Below are positions 28,990 through 39,456 of a stretch of 64,000 bases of DNA, in pieces (the first letter of the stretch is position 1; every line of letters begins with the position of its first letter). Source of the DNA: Corynebacterium choanae (lineage in GTDB: Bacteria > Actinomycetota > Actinomycetes > Mycobacteriales > Mycobacteriaceae). The notes beneath the pieces were generated by a model, which saw only the letters and a program-made list of their open reading frames with translations, was not told the DNA's origin and made no database searches. The stretch lies in NCBI RefSeq assembly GCF_003813965.1, contig NZ_CP033896.1, forward strand, positions 1,488,001 through 1,552,000, given 5' to 3'. Position numbers and translations under genes: made by a program.

Positions 28990-29655
28990 AAACCAAGCAA
29001 GTGCCTGGAGAAGCACACAGCTGTACTCGCGGTCGCTCCAGTGAGGACACAGGTTTGCACCTTGTAACACTTTGCTGCGACCTTTGAGTCACAATCGGCA
29101 ACAGCACTGCACTGACATCTTCCAGGGCAAGGCCTAAGTCTCGCAATGGTGTGAAGATTCTTCCCGCTCGCAAAGCGCAGATGGTGGTGAAAACTATTGT
29201 TGACACCAATCATGATCCGGCAATGCTTCCCCGCATTCCGAAACCGCCAAATTGATCATGGCGCCTTCTTTGCGTCCGGGATTGCAGTCCTTAGATGATC
29301 CAATCACGTTCCTGGGTTCCCTGATTTGCGCTATTCGCAACATGGAATTCCACCAAGTCAAAAGACCACGGAGGGATTCGTGCAAGGAACGCTTTTCCGT
29401 CTTCACGCACTAGTTGAAAAAAATTCTGAGCAACCCGCTCAAAGTTTTCGTTCTCGCGTGTCGATAGTGGAAGTCGTTTTGGAGCATCCTCCACCGTTTG
29501 TTCTTATCTGACTCTGACATCACTGCGTTGTTGATGTTGACACTTATGGTTGACGCGTTCACGTCTTCACGCCATCCCATGGTCACATCTGCAGGGAGTC
29601 TCGTCAGTCGTTGGCACACACAGTGGGGTGGGAATCGTCGTTCCACGTCAAGCAT
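28990..29655 (-). pseudogene. Possible decayed gene spread over three frames
   Basis: Reading the minus strand, protein-like segments follow each other in different frames: PADVTMGWREDVNASTISVN (29655 downward), then from GTG 29494 ENFERVAQNFFQLVREDGKA and RIPPWSFDLVEFHVANSA, then RKEGAMINLAVSECGEALPD, then RAGRIFTPLRDLGLALEDVS. A run of seven T lies at the second frame. The order and character suggest one degraded gene, but no family was recognised. Confidence 0.22.
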
Positions 29656-31126
29656 GGAACCGTGACTCTTCGCCGCTGGCGGGTGCCGACTTGAAGTTCA
29701 AAGCGGTGACACAGCCTGTTCGATTATGTATGGCGCTACCGAAGAGCACCGATATAAAACTCTAGATGGCGGCACCAAGATTGCAACAACTTCGTCACAA
29801 GCGACGCAGGAGTCAAGGTTAGTCTCGTGACTCACCACAGGTTCACACCTGCAACAATCTGACCCCAATCATATTGTGTGACCTTAGTCACAAATACCTT
29901 CATTTGTCTCCAAGGCTTGAAAATGTCACACGGTCACCGCAAATTTCGGCCGCAATATCTATCTTGTAGTCAAGCCAGCAATCTTGACGCTGCTCAATAC
30001 CGGCTTTCACCCTGTTCGATCACTTGCCGCTGCCTTGAGAAGCAGCAGGGCAAGTATCGGCACCCTTGGCTGGCGACAAAATACTCGGCTCGCTAAGTGT
30101 GAGATGCATGCCCCTTCTCACCCCTTTTCAACCCCTCCCCTACCGGTGTGACGTGCGCAAATAGGTACCGCTTGCCATCCCCTACCCCACTTATGGCGCG
30201 ACCAATGTTCACACCGGCACGAGCAAACCAACACGGGCACTCCATTGGACTGCCCACCTAACAACGGTGAAGTTTTGTGCGACTAGACGCAATCGATAGC
30301 AACCTAGCTACAGCGGGTCTCCATATTGGTAGATGGGCTCTATTGCTTGGTGTTGCAACAACCAAATTTTGCTCTCCCGGGTGCCGCTCACGCTTGTTCC
30401 CGCAGCCGATCTCACGGCGGTAGCATCCCGAAGTTTCTCACACCGCATGTCATTTCCGTGCGCAGAATTCGGTTCATACGCCGAGGAAAATAGTGCTTTG
30501 CCGAGTTCCTCTCTACTCATTACTGGTTGATTTTTGGATTACTTGGATAATTTGCGCCGAAAACCATCTTATTAAGTATGTATGTTAGGGTGCTGATGGA
30601 TAGTGGAAAGCAAATTCAGTGTAATGGTTTTATTAGAACAAAATCGATAGGGGTTTATGTCATCAGGGTATTGAATACATCAAACTAGTTTTTTGCTGTG
30701 CAATCGTGTTGACATCTTTGCGGTTGTTGGTTTTCTGCATTACAACAGTTTTTAAGGATTTTGACATGTTTGGGTCGGCTACTATTTTGTGTAATAGCAA
30801 TCCGTTTTGTGGGTCGCTTGCCACATTAGGACTGTCGTTTGCAAGGGTCGCGCTTGACCAAAGATGCTGCAATCTTTCGCATACGACCATCACCGAGATG
30901 TGACTCGACGGTCTACCGCGCCCCTGCCCTCCCCCTCAAGTGTTGTCGGCTGCCAATCGGTGAGTATCGACGTTCCATCGTGAGCTACTCGAGAGGTCGA
31001 TTGCGCAAGTCTTGCAACCGCGCCACATACCCACGCCGGGGTAAAGACGTCACAGCATCCTCGTGGTCTATTTATGTCTTGCCTGACGCCGATAGCAGGT
31101 TGGTAATCTTGGGTACACACAACAAT

Positions 31127-31166
31127 GCCGAGCAGTCCTCAAAGTTGGACACTGCTCGGCTTTTCT
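31127..31166. terminator. Bidirectional terminator after the Rv1476-like gene
   Basis: Perfect 10-bp arms GCCGAGCAGT (31127-31136) and ACTGCTCGGC (31151-31160) with a 14-base loop. On the plus strand TTTTCT follows; on the minus strand TTGTTGTGTG follows. It ends the minus-strand gene at 31197 and would shield it from the 3.2-kb region. Confidence 0.8.
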
Positions 31167-31196
31167 GGGGGTCCTATGAGTGAGTGTGGCTGACAG

Positions 31197-31721
31197 CTAT
31201 GAAGTGATAGCGGACTCTGCCCGCACACGGGCGACTGTTGCTTCGCGTCGCTGGAAGGTGGTGGCAAGAGTAATGACGAACGCCGTGACAATCACTGCAG
31301 CGGCCAACAGGCTGATGAGTTGCCAGCTAGTGGTGTGGCCGTGTACTTGGTCGACGAAAACCCGTGCTGACCCGACATAGTCCGGGTTGCCGAGCAGATC
31401 GAATTGGTTTGCCTCAATCGCTGCTCGGGAGAAGTTTTCACTCACAATGTCGCCGCCGGTAAGACTACGGGCGATCACCGTCGTGCAGTCGGTGTCGCGG
31501 AGGATCGTTTCCGCTATGTCCCGATGGTCTGCGATGAAGGACGGTGCAGGTTCGACCTGAACAAGGCAAAGGTTGCCGAAGTCAGTATTTTGAGCATATT
31601 CCACCAGTTCACGGCTGTCGGTGATCAGTCCAGGATATTGCTCTCCGATCGATCCGAGCGCAACACCGTCATCGGCGAGATCCCGCTCAATGGCGGCGAT
31701 ATCAATATCTGCTGGAACCAT
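31197..31721 (-). CDS. Rv1476-family membrane protein
   Basis: 174 residues. A soluble N-terminal domain (MVPADIDIAAIERDLADDGV, then NLCLVQVEPAPSFIADHRDI) and one C-terminal membrane helix (WQLISLLAAAVIVTAFVITLATTF) ending in a basic tail. This family lies between ripA and acn in Corynebacteriales, and has TPM-like features in its soluble part; its role is unknown, with cell-wall context suggested by neighbours. ATG 31721 follows GGAAAG at 9 bases. The long in-frame extension to 31826 is rejected as non-homologous. Confidence 0.87.
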   Translation of the reverse strand: MVPADIDIAAIERDLADDGVALGSIGEQYPGLITDSRELVEYAQNTDFGNLCLVQVEPAPSFIADHRDIAETILRDTDCTTVIARSLTGGDIVSENFSRAAIEANQFDLLGNPDYVGSARVFVDQVHGHTTSWQLISLLAAAVIVTAFVITLATTFQRREATVARVRAESAITS

Positions 31722-32563
31722 AGTGTTTGCTTTCCAAGGATGTTGAACTCGATCAGGGGGATGTTGCGTGACGATGTCGCGGGCTGCTGGTGCAAGCAAG
31801 CGGTTGCTCAATGCTGGCCTTGACAACGCGTCCTTGGGTAAGTGTAATCGGTTGGCTCATGATCCCTATAGATTGCCCCCTTGGGATGTACCTTGAGTGG
31901 GCAAGCTAGCCTCGGTCTGCAACGGGAAAATGTTTCTGATATCCGAGTGGCGCCGGCTGAGGATGGGTGCTGGCAGCGGGAACATCCTGGTATGACTCCC
32001 CCATCGCTGCCGAACCACTTCAGCCATGTTCCATAGTCCAGCGACGCTGCACTCGATGGCTTCCCTTGTCCGCCCTCTTTTCGTCACAGTAGCAAAAGTT
32101 TTGGATTTGTTGTTCACGAGGTGAGGTGCGCAAAATTCGGCAATGATGCTGCTTAGCGCGGGACTCATACAGACCCAACTCGCCTGCAATGAAGAATGCT
32201 GCGACCTTACCGCAGGTAGATCACTGTGTGGTCGCGTTGTGTCGTGGCTTTTGCTGCAGCGTTTGCATTTCCGACCGGATATCAAGCGGAAGGGAAAAGA
32301 CCTTGCACTACCAGCGAACCCAGCTCGCGGTTAGATGGATCAGTTCAACAGGAGCCTCGGGCGTGCCGCAGCTGTTGTTCGTGTCAGGTTGTGCACACTC
32401 ACACTCCTTCATCTGAGGGCATATCCCGTGGCACATTCTGCTTCGCCGGCTGGCCGGCCTGGGGGCAACGCAGACCGCGTTTTGCCAGCTTTATCGTCCG
32501 CTCACCCGGTGTTTCCCGCTGTCCGGGGGTAGTCAGAAGGACGTTTTTAGGGCATGTCTCCAA

Positions 32564-32579
32564 CAGAACGCTCGTACTG
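32564..32579 (+). promoter_or_regulatory. AcnR operator in the acn promoter
   Basis: CAGAACGCTCGTACTG fits the published C. glutamicum AcnR motif CAGNACnnnCGTACTG at every fixed position. It directly abuts a -10 box TACAAT (32581-32586), so bound AcnR would block RNA polymerase. The acnR gene is present downstream at 36487. Confidence 0.9.
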
Positions 32580-32580
32580 T

Positions 32581-32586
32581 TACAAT
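32581..32586 (+). promoter_or_regulatory. acn -10 box
   Basis: TACAAT immediately after the AcnR operator; the predicted transcript start is near 32593, giving a leader of about 380 bases before acn. Confidence 0.55.
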
Positions 32587-32600
32587 AATCGGAAGAGTAC

Positions 32601-32619
32601 GCGACCAACATTTGGTCGC
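32601..32619. promoter_or_regulatory. Perfect palindrome at the start of the acn transcript
   Basis: GCGACCAA (32601-32608), CAT, TTGGTCGC (32612-32619). It lies about 8 bases after the predicted transcript start. It could be a second operator or a 5' hairpin that stabilises the mRNA. It does not match the AcnR, GlxR or RamB motifs as I know them. Confidence 0.5.
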
Positions 32620-32975
32620 TCGCCACAATCGCAGAATTTTTCTGGACACCGTAGATAGGCACTCACTGTTGCTACGTTGTTGTCCACCTGATGTGGAGCA
32701 CACGATTGTCTCCTGATGGCGTTCGACGGCAGCCCTCGTTTCCTGCCGCGAAACAGCTGTGCAGACGCTCGTTGACTACTACTACAAGGTAGGAAACAAC
32801 CAATGCAGCAAAGGTGCTTGCGAAAAGGCTGGAGCAGTATGCTCCATGGTCGAATGGTTAGCGTCAGCATGCCGCCCTGATGGGTGACAGGTGATTGCTA
32901 GCTGGTAGATCCCGCTTCGGTGGGTTGGCGAGACACTTGATCTGTTTTACGAGTAAACGAAGAACTGGAGCTTAC

Positions 32976-35792
32976 GTGACTGAATCGAAGAACTCCTTCA
33001 ATGCGAAAAGCCAGCTGAAGGTCGGCGAGAAGTCCTATGACTATTTCGCTTTGTCGGCTGTGCCTGGCATGGAGAAACTGCCCTACTCGCTGAAGGTGCT
33101 CGGTGAAAATCTGCTGCGTACCGAAGATGGTGCGAACATCACCCGCGAGCACATCGAAGCGATCGCAGGTTGGGATCCGAGCGCTGAGCCGTCGGTGGAG
33201 ATTCAGTTCACTCCGGCTCGTGTGCTCATGCAGGACTTCACCGGTGTTCCTTGCGTGGTTGACCTCGCGACCATGCGTGAGGCTGTGTCTGCCCTCGGCG
33301 GCAACCCGGAAGATGTCAATCCGCTCAACCCTGCTGAAATGGTCATTGACCACTCGGTGATCGTTGAGGCGTTTGGCCACTCCGATTCCTTGGAGAAGAA
33401 CGTTGCCATCGAATACCAGCGCAACGAAGAGCGCTACCAATTCCTCCGCTGGGGTTCGAAGGCTTTCTCGAACTTCCGCGTAGTGCCACCGGGAACCGGT
33501 ATTGTGCACCAGGTCAACATTGAGAACCTCGCTCGTGTCGTATTCGACAACGAAGGTCTGGCCTACCCAGATACCTGTATCGGTACGGACTCCCACACCA
33601 CCATGGAAAACGGTCTCGGTATTCTCGGCTGGGGCGTCGGTGGTATTGAGGCCGAAGCAGCTATGCTCGGCCAGCCGGTTTCCATGCTCATCCCGCGCGT
33701 CGTTGGTTTCAAACTCACCGGCTCCATCCCGGCTGGCGTGACCGCCACCGACGTGGTGCTCACCATCACCGAAATGCTCCGCGAGCATGGTGTGGTGCAG
33801 AAGTTCGTGGAATTCTACGGCTCCGGTGTGAAGGAAGTGCCACTGGCCAACCGTGCCACCATCGGCAATATGAGCCCCGAATTCGGCTCCACCTGTGCCA
33901 TGTTCCCCATCGACGAGCAGACCACCAAGTACCTGGAACTCACTGGTCGTTCCCAGGAACAGATTGCGCTCGTCGAAGCCTACGCGAAAGCACAAGGCAT
34001 GTGGCTCGACGCCGACACCCCAGAGGCCGAATACTCCGAGTATCTCGAACTCGACCTGGGCGACGTTGTGCCATCGATCGCAGGTCCAAAGCGTCCGCAG
34101 GATCGGATTCTGCTTTCCGAATCGAAGCAGCAGTTCCGCAAGGATCTGCCAACCTACTGTGACGCACCGGTATGTGAAGATGATTCGCCGCAGGCCGTAC
34201 GGATGGAAGCCGAAGGCGAAACCGATGTGGCTGACGAATCCTACGAAGCACACCAGTACAACGCCACCCGCGAAGGTCACGGCGAAACAGCTGCACTCAC
34301 CCCGAAGGGTCGTGCTTCCACCCCGGTGACTGTCACCTCTCAAAACGGTGGCGAGTTCACCCTCGACCACGGCATGGTGGCGATTGCTTCAATCACCTCC
34401 TGTACCAACACCTCTAACCCATCGGTGATGGTTGGTGCCGGCCTGATTGCCCGCAACGCTGTCGCCAAGGGGCTTAAGTCCAAGCCATGGGTGAAGACCA
34501 TTTGCGCCCCAGGTTCCCAGGTGGTTGACGGTTATTATCGTCGTGCCGACCTGTGGAAGGATCTGGAAGCACTCGGCTTCTACCTGTCCGGTTTTGGCTG
34601 CACCACCTGTATCGGTAACTCCGGTCCGCTGCCAGCGGAAGTTTCCCGTGCCATCAACGAGCACGATCTCACTGCAACAGCAGTGCTCTCCGGTAACCGC
34701 AACTTCGAAGGCCGCATCTCCCCCGATGTGAAGATGAACTATCTGGCCTCCCCGATCCTGGTGATCGCCTATGCGATTGCCGGCACCATGGACTTCGATT
34801 TTGAAACCCAGCCGCTGGGTCAGGATCAGGACGGCAACGATGTGTTCTTGAAGGACATCTGGCCTTCCACCGAACAGATCGAAGAAACCATCAACTCTTG
34901 CATCACCCGCGAGATGTACGAAGAAGACTACAAGGATGTCTTCAAGGGGGATGAAACCTGGCAGAACCTGCCCACCCCGGAGGGTTCCACCTTCGCCTGG
35001 GACGAGTCCTCAACCTACATCCGCAAGGCACCATACTTCGATGGCATGACCATGGATCCCGATCCGGTGGCAGACATCAAGGGTGCACGGGTGCTGTGTA
35101 AGCTCGGCGACTCGGTGACCACCGACCACATCTCGCCTGCTTCCTCCATCAAGCCGGGCACCCCTGCCGCCCAGTACTTGGATGCCAACGGTGTTTCCCC
35201 AGAGGATTACAACTCGCTGGGTTCGCGTCGTGGTAACCACGAAGTGATGATGCGCGGTACCTTCGCAAACATCCGCCTGCAGAACCAGCTCGTCGACGTG
35301 GCTGGCGGCTACACCTTGGACTTCACCAAGGAAGATGCCCCGCAGTCGTTCATTTTCGACGCTTGCGAAAACTACAAGGCCGCAGGCACTCCGCTAGTTG
35401 TCCTTGGTGGTAAGGAATACGGCACCGGATCCTCGCGTGACTGGGCTGCTAAGGGCACCCTGCTGCTCGGCGTGAAGGCAGTGATCGCCGAATCCTTCGA
35501 ACGTATCCACCGTTCGAACCTGATCGGTATGGGTGTGATGCCGCTGCAGTTCCCTGCCGGCGAATCCCACGAGTCGCTCGGACTCACCGGCCATGAAACC
35601 TTCGATATCACCGGTATTGAAGAGCTCAACGACGGTGTTACTCCGAAGACGGTGAAGGTTGTGGCTCACAAGGAAGACGGTTCCACCGTCGAGTTCGATG
35701 CGGTTGTCCGGATCGACACCCCCGGTGAAGCTTCCTACTACCGCAACGGTGGCATTTTGCACTACGTGCTGCGGAACATGGCTCGCGGCTAA
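32976..35792 (+). CDS. acn: Aconitate hydratase
   Basis: TCA-cycle [4Fe-4S] enzyme interconverting citrate and isocitrate; 938 residues, AcnA/IRP type. Cluster ligands: Cys in [13 protein letters not shown], and the CTTC pair in [14 protein letters not shown]. Other family segments: [20 protein letters not shown] and, in the C-terminal swivel domain, [20 protein letters not shown] 32976 is chosen since GGAG lies about 7 bases upstream and the product [16 protein letters not shown] fits relatives; an extension to 32895 is ignored. Control by AcnR is indicated by the operator upstream. A hairpin follows at 35885. Confidence 0.97.
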   Translation: MTESKNSFNAKSQLKVGEKSYDYFALSAVPGMEKLPYSLKVLGENLLRTEDGANITREHIEAIAGWDPSAEPSVEIQFTPARVLMQDFTGVPCVVDLATMREAVSALGGNPEDVNPLNPAEMVIDHSVIVEAFGHSDSLEKNVAIEYQRNEERYQFLRWGSKAFSNFRVVPPGTGIVHQVNIENLARVVFDNEGLAYPDTCIGTDSHTTMENGLGILGWGVGGIEAEAAMLGQPVSMLIPRVVGFKLTGSIPAGVTATDVVLTITEMLREHGVVQKFVEFYGSGVKEVPLANRATIGNMSPEFGSTCAMFPIDEQTTKYLELTGRSQEQIALVEAYAKAQGMWLDADTPEAEYSEYLELDLGDVVPSIAGPKRPQDRILLSESKQQFRKDLPTYCDAPVCEDDSPQAVRMEAEGETDVADESYEAHQYNATREGHGETAALTPKGRASTPVTVTSQNGGEFTLDHGMVAIASITSCTNTSNPSVMVGAGLIARNAVAKGLKSKPWVKTICAPGSQVVDGYYRRADLWKDLEALGFYLSGFGCTTCIGNSGPLPAEVSRAINEHDLTATAVLSGNRNFEGRISPDVKMNYLASPILVIAYAIAGTMDFDFETQPLGQDQDGNDVFLKDIWPSTEQIEETINSCITREMYEEDYKDVFKGDETWQNLPTPEGSTFAWDESSTYIRKAPYFDGMTMDPDPVADIKGARVLCKLGDSVTTDHISPASSIKPGTPAAQYLDANGVSPEDYNSLGSRRGNHEVMMRGTFANIRLQNQLVDVAGGYTLDFTKEDAPQSFIFDACENYKAAGTPLVVLGGKEYGTGSSRDWAAKGTLLLGVKAVIAESFERIHRSNLIGMGVMPLQFPAGESHESLGLTGHETFDITGIEELNDGVTPKTVKVVAHKEDGSTVEFDAVVRIDTPGEASYYRNGGILHYVLRNMARG

Positions 35793-36486
35793 CCGCCAGG
35801 TCATGAATTCCTCCTGACCGATTCTCCAGCTCCCGGTGCTGATGCAATATGCAGCGCCGGGATGGAGCGGGAACAGGTCATGGTTGCAGGAGGCAGTGAT
35901 AACCACTGCCTCCTGCACGTAGTTAGGGGCACACCTGGGACTGAGCCAAGTGCTAGTGCAACACCAGGTTGGGAGTAGTGACAGCGCAAACCAAGGTGGC
36001 TTGCCGTATCACTTTTCCCGTTTGTCCTGTCTGCGTTGTTGGCAACTTAAGGCTCGCGGGTTATGACTGCCGCACACTACACCGCTGCCAGTATTGCCGT
36101 GCCGCGCACATGCTGTGCACAAGCAGTAGTTTCCCAACTGGATTCCGCTTGCTCATCCCCTCCCTTTACCGGTGGGATCGCCGGAGGTTTTTCCGGTCAT
36201 TGTCCGGTGTACGAACAGCGTTGCTTACCCGCGGGTCATTGTTGAACAGACCCGCTATGACCGGCAGCACAACTGCGAGTGTGTTTTGCAATGGTGCTGC
36301 CGGTAATCACCAGCAGTAGTTGGCGGTGGTCTTTGCATCGTGGTTCCGACACACCAGGCACGGCTGCGCTGTTGCTCGCCGTAGTCTCCGGCATTGTCCT
36401 GCAGACACGAGTCGTTACCCACCCCACGCCCACCCCAGCAAGCACACTTCAGCCAAGGGACAAGGTTTTTTCACCCCACCACGCTT
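35793..36486. other. Intergenic region acn-acnR
   Basis: 694 bases without a gene, longer than I would expect between these two genes. Holds the hairpin at 35885-35917 and must contain an acnR promoter unless acn transcripts read through. Confidence 0.45.
35885..35917 (+). terminator. 14-bp perfect hairpin after acn
   Basis: TGCAGGAGGCAGTG (35885-35898), loop ATAAC, CACTGCCTCCTGCA (35904-35917). About 90 bp past the acn stop. No U-run follows, but the stem is long and perfect. Confidence 0.6.
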
Positions 36487-37080
36487 ATGCCCAAAATCAG
36501 TGCCGATACCCTCTCCGCGCGCCGTCGGGAAATATTAGACGATGCGCGCCACTGCTTTGCCACCTACGGCTATGAAGGTGCAACCGTGCGACGGCTGGAA
36601 GCCGCGACAGGGAAGTCCCGCGGCGCGATCTTTCACCACTTTGGCGATAAAGAAACACTATTTCTTACCTTGGCGAAGCAAGACGCCCAACGCATGGCAG
36701 AAACCGTTGCCCGGCACGGTCTTGTCGAAGTTATGCGAGACATGTTGGCTGCACCTGAAGACTACGATTTTCTGCTCACCCGCCTCGAGATCACCCGGCT
36801 GATCAAAACAGACCCTTCGTTTGCTGCCCGGTGGAAAGAACATCAAGAAATCCTCGATCAGGCGATCAAGCAGCGCCTACAACAAGGTATTCACTATGGC
36901 TGGATGCGGGTTGACCTCGATGTTGATGCGTTACACACCTATCTTGAAGTATGTATGGACGGCATCATTGCCCGCCTAGCCAGCGGTGATGATCCCAACC
37001 AGCTGCAGCAAGTACTCGACCTGGTGGAATCAAGTTTGCGGCGTTCCCCGGGCGTAAAGCCGCCAAGCAGTCTACGATAA
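36487..37080 (+). CDS. acnR: TetR-family repressor of aconitase
   Basis: 197 residues. N-terminal TetR helix-turn-helix: REILDDARHCFATYGYEGA and TVRRLEAATGKSRGAIFHHF, then GDKETLF; the C-terminal domain is helical. AcnR represses acn; in C. glutamicum citrate acts as ligand (established knowledge). Its operator is found at 32564-32579. ATG 36487 is the start that gives MPKISADTLSARRREIL; the 31-residue upstream extension does not resemble the family. Confidence 0.93.
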   Translation: MPKISADTLSARRREILDDARHCFATYGYEGATVRRLEAATGKSRGAIFHHFGDKETLFLTLAKQDAQRMAETVARHGLVEVMRDMLAAPEDYDFLLTRLEITRLIKTDPSFAARWKEHQEILDQAIKQRLQQGIHYGWMRVDLDVDALHTYLEVCMDGIIARLASGDDPNQLQQVLDLVESSLRRSPGVKPPSSLR

Positions 37081-37291
37081 ACAACGTATGTGTTGCGCCG
37101 GCGCTGTCAGACTCCTTCCGCGGTAGCGGCAGGCGGCTGGTGCCGGCACACGGTTGATGGTGTGTCCACACTGTTGCATCTCGTTTGTCTTACCTTGACT
37201 GCTGCGCCTTAGCAGCCAGTTTTGCCGCTAAGGCTCGCAAGATCCACCATCCCCTTCCCCCATCCGATGTCGAAGAAAAACGGTGAAGATT

Positions 37292-38050
37292 ATGACGGCT
37301 CCCGCTATCGAACCGGTACACACCACGCGGCCTTTCCTCCTGCTATCGACCCGCGCCGAGGACGATATGACCGCTCAAGAATACGAGTCTTTCCTTCGCC
37401 TCACCGGTTTGACGCGTGACACCCTGGTAGGACACCGTGTCGAACAGCATCCCTTCGACCCGATTGACGTCAACAAATGGGCGGGCATCATCATCGGTGG
37501 CAGCCCCTACAACGCCACCGAACCGGTAAAATCTCGGCTCCAACAGGAAGTCGAACGCACCCTGCGCAACGTGGTGCTGGACTGTATCGAACAAGACTCT
37601 CCCCTATTTGGGGCATGCTACGGGGTGGGTACTATTGCCACGACCGCCGGCGGCACCGTCGATCGACGCTATGGGGAAGAAGCCGCATGTATCGAAGTGC
37701 ATAAAACGGCCAACGGAAAAATGGATCCGCTGCTCTACGGAATCCCGGATACGTTTGCGACCCTCGTGGGGCACAAAGAAGCCTGCGCCCGGATGCCGCG
37801 AAACGCGACTCTGCTGGTGGAAGGGGAACGTTGCCCGATTCAGATGTTCCGATTGGGGGAAAATATTTATGTCACCCAATTCCATCCAGAACTTGAAGAA
37901 GCCACCTTCATCGCCCGGCTCGCAGCCTATCGCAACGATGGCTACTATCCGCCGGAAGAATATGAACGAATTGTGGCAACCCTCGACGGTAAGGATCTCA
38001 CCTTCGCCCCGCGGATGCTGAATAACTTTGCCAAACGCTACGCAGACTAG
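37292..38050 (+). CDS. Class I glutamine amidotransferase-like protein
   Basis: 252 residues. Nucleophile elbow FGACYGVG with the catalytic Cys, then QFHPELEE with the His and Glu of the triad. The substrate partner is unknown; such stand-alone proteins resemble GMP synthase amidotransferase domains and are found next to acnR in corynebacteria. The start is uncertain: ATG 37292 (MTAPAIEPVHTTRPF) or GTG 37283 three codons earlier. It may share a transcript with acnR, 211 bp upstream. Confidence 0.9.
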   Translation: MTAPAIEPVHTTRPFLLLSTRAEDDMTAQEYESFLRLTGLTRDTLVGHRVEQHPFDPIDVNKWAGIIIGGSPYNATEPVKSRLQQEVERTLRNVVLDCIEQDSPLFGACYGVGTIATTAGGTVDRRYGEEAACIEVHKTANGKMDPLLYGIPDTFATLVGHKEACARMPRNATLLVEGERCPIQMFRLGENIYVTQFHPELEEATFIARLAAYRNDGYYPPEEYERIVATLDGKDLTFAPRMLNNFAKRYAD

Positions 38051-38414
38051 CCGACACCATTCCAATAGATCTGCGGGGCAGGTGGACTGTGTTCCTGCAA
38101 AAACAGGACAGCTGCACAAACAATACCGCCGGCATATCGGCACAGGGCGCTGCAACCCCGCAGCGCCCCATCGCAGGTGACTCACCCCATATGTGTGCAC
38201 ACCCCAAGATGACAGACTGCGGCGTGTGATGATTGCTAGCAGGGCCTATTGTTTCATCCCTGCTCCCAATTCAACGTGCGTTGCTGTGTGCGGTAATCGA
38301 TGGCAACGCATTCTTTGCAGCTCACCAACCTGTATCCACATCCGCTCGAAAGGCGAACGATAGCAGGTTCGGTGGCAGGCAGCACTCCCTAACCGGATAT
38401 GCTGCTGCGTCGGG
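38051..38414. other. Intergenic region between convergent genes
   Basis: 364 bases; contains the hairpin at 38145-38168. Nothing else recognised. Confidence 0.4.
38145..38168. terminator. Hairpin after the amidotransferase gene
   Basis: GGGCGCTGC (38145-38153), loop AACCCC, GCAGCGCCC (38160-38168): a 9-bp GC-rich perfect stem between convergent genes. No U-run. Confidence 0.5.
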
Positions 38415-39230
38415 CTAATGCTGATGCTCCGCAGGGGTAAGCAGCGCCGTAAGATAACGACGGCGAATAGCCTCTTGCACCCGGGAAGATACCGGAGCAA
38501 ACATCCGTGCCGGCGCCCAAGCGTGGCGGCTAAACGAGGCCACGCGACCGGTGACCAATCCTTCCCCATCCCGGGTTAACACAAGAGCTTGTTCGCCATT
38601 TTCCACATGCCCCGGCAAGGTGCCATAGACTAACGATATTTCCCGCTCAGTAATCGATGCGTCAATGATCGCGCAAGGTGCCCGCAGCGGGCCGATTTGA
38701 AAAGTGACCTGCTCATTAACCTGTGCACTACCGCTCGGCGCCTTCACTGTAACCCCGCATGCACGGTGCACTTCCCAGTGCATTAGGGCGCGCCCAAGTT
38801 CGGCGAACTCGGCATCATTACACAGCACAGTTTTAAACAAATTATGATGCTGCCACGATCGATCCACGAGCGTCCTGGCAGGTTGGCCTTGCGCAAGATG
38901 ATACGACGCCCCGACATAGTGAATAGGATAGGTCAGCTCCGCAGACCACCGGCGAACGAGCTTGCGACCAGCCCCAGCAAGCTCATCGACTTCCTGCGGG
39001 CTATAGCTGCGCACTCCTTGCGCAGTGTGCACAGTCAATTGCCCATCGGCGCTGCGGTGGGCTGTAGCTGTCCCCAACCCGAGGATGACATCTTCACCGA
39101 CGGGCAGCGTGATATCAGATGCAACTTCGTTTTCTGCAAGCTGACCAAGCCGCACCCGAAACGGGCCGACGAGACTCACCGCGACTGCACAGTCGTATGG
39201 CAACTCAGCGTGAGAAAATAAGTTCATCAT
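38415..39230 (-). CDS. DUF1990-type protein
   Basis: 271 residues. The C-terminal half shows the family pattern VYGTLPGHVENGEQALVL followed by TGRVASFSRHAWAPARMF and a helical end. The N-terminal part has a Thr-Tyr-Pro motif (SAELTYPIHYVGASYH) also typical of the family. Related to the START/SRPBCC-like fold; no known function. Start at ATG 39230 (two consecutive ATG codons, 39230 and 39227); no clear ribosome site. Confidence 0.78.
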   Translation of the reverse strand: MMNLFSHAELPYDCAVAVSLVGPFRVRLGQLAENEVASDITLPVGEDVILGLGTATAHRSADGQLTVHTAQGVRSYSPQEVDELAGAGRKLVRRWSAELTYPIHYVGASYHLAQGQPARTLVDRSWQHHNLFKTVLCNDAEFAELGRALMHWEVHRACGVTVKAPSGSAQVNEQVTFQIGPLRAPCAIIDASITEREISLVYGTLPGHVENGEQALVLTRDGEGLVTGRVASFSRHAWAPARMFAPVSSRVQEAIRRRYLTALLTPAEHQH

Positions 39231-39456
39231 GGATGTCAATTCTAACGCACTGGTGGGAAATTGTTGACTACCTTGCCGCGGAACAACGCTGTCGTCTCGG
39301 GCACGTTGCCAACCTGGAACCGCCAACCAATAGGCTTCGACACCTGCCAGCCCCGCCCCTTTTGCCCGGCCGGGACAGCGAACCGGGGCCATTGAGAGAT
39401 AAGCCACAAGTCGGACAGGTGCCGGGGTTCACCGTGTTGTTTTTAATGGGTGAAAG

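Larger units (their letters stand above)
27939..31196. other. 3.26-kb coding-poor region with gene remnants
   Basis: No open frame above about 110 codons. Part of it (30540-30790) is clearly more AT-rich than its surroundings. Several short frames read like real protein but stop or shift soon: 28231-28514 (+), 28990-29655 (-), 30663-30893 (-) and 30308-30520 (-). A promoter-like TTGACA-16-TATTTT lies at 30761-30788 (+). The right end carries a bidirectional terminator at 31127-31166. No tRNA, transposase remnant or direct repeat that would mark an insertion was recognised. Confidence 0.55.
31722..32975. other. 1.25-kb region between Rv1476-like gene and acn
   Basis: No credible gene. The left part should contain the promoter of the Rv1476-like gene. 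The right part is the acn control region: AcnR operator 32564-32579, -10 box TACAAT 32581-32586, palindrome 32601-32619, then a leader of about 380 bases with a small hairpin at 32831-32845 (GGAGCA/TGCTCC). Confidence 0.6.

Noticed and set aside
31866-32285. 139-codon minus-strand frame upstream of the Rv1476-like gene
   Set aside because: Random-looking composition, no ribosome site, no domain.
32835-32885. tRNA-like stretch (GGTCGAATGGTTAGCG then CCGCCCTGA) in the acn leader
   Set aside because: It resembles a D arm, but no paired acceptor, anticodon or T arm can be drawn; at most a remnant.
32898-34370. 490-codon open frame antisense to acn
   Set aside because: It mirrors acn codons on the opposite strand, and its Gly/His/Val-rich product has no domain; acn is certain.
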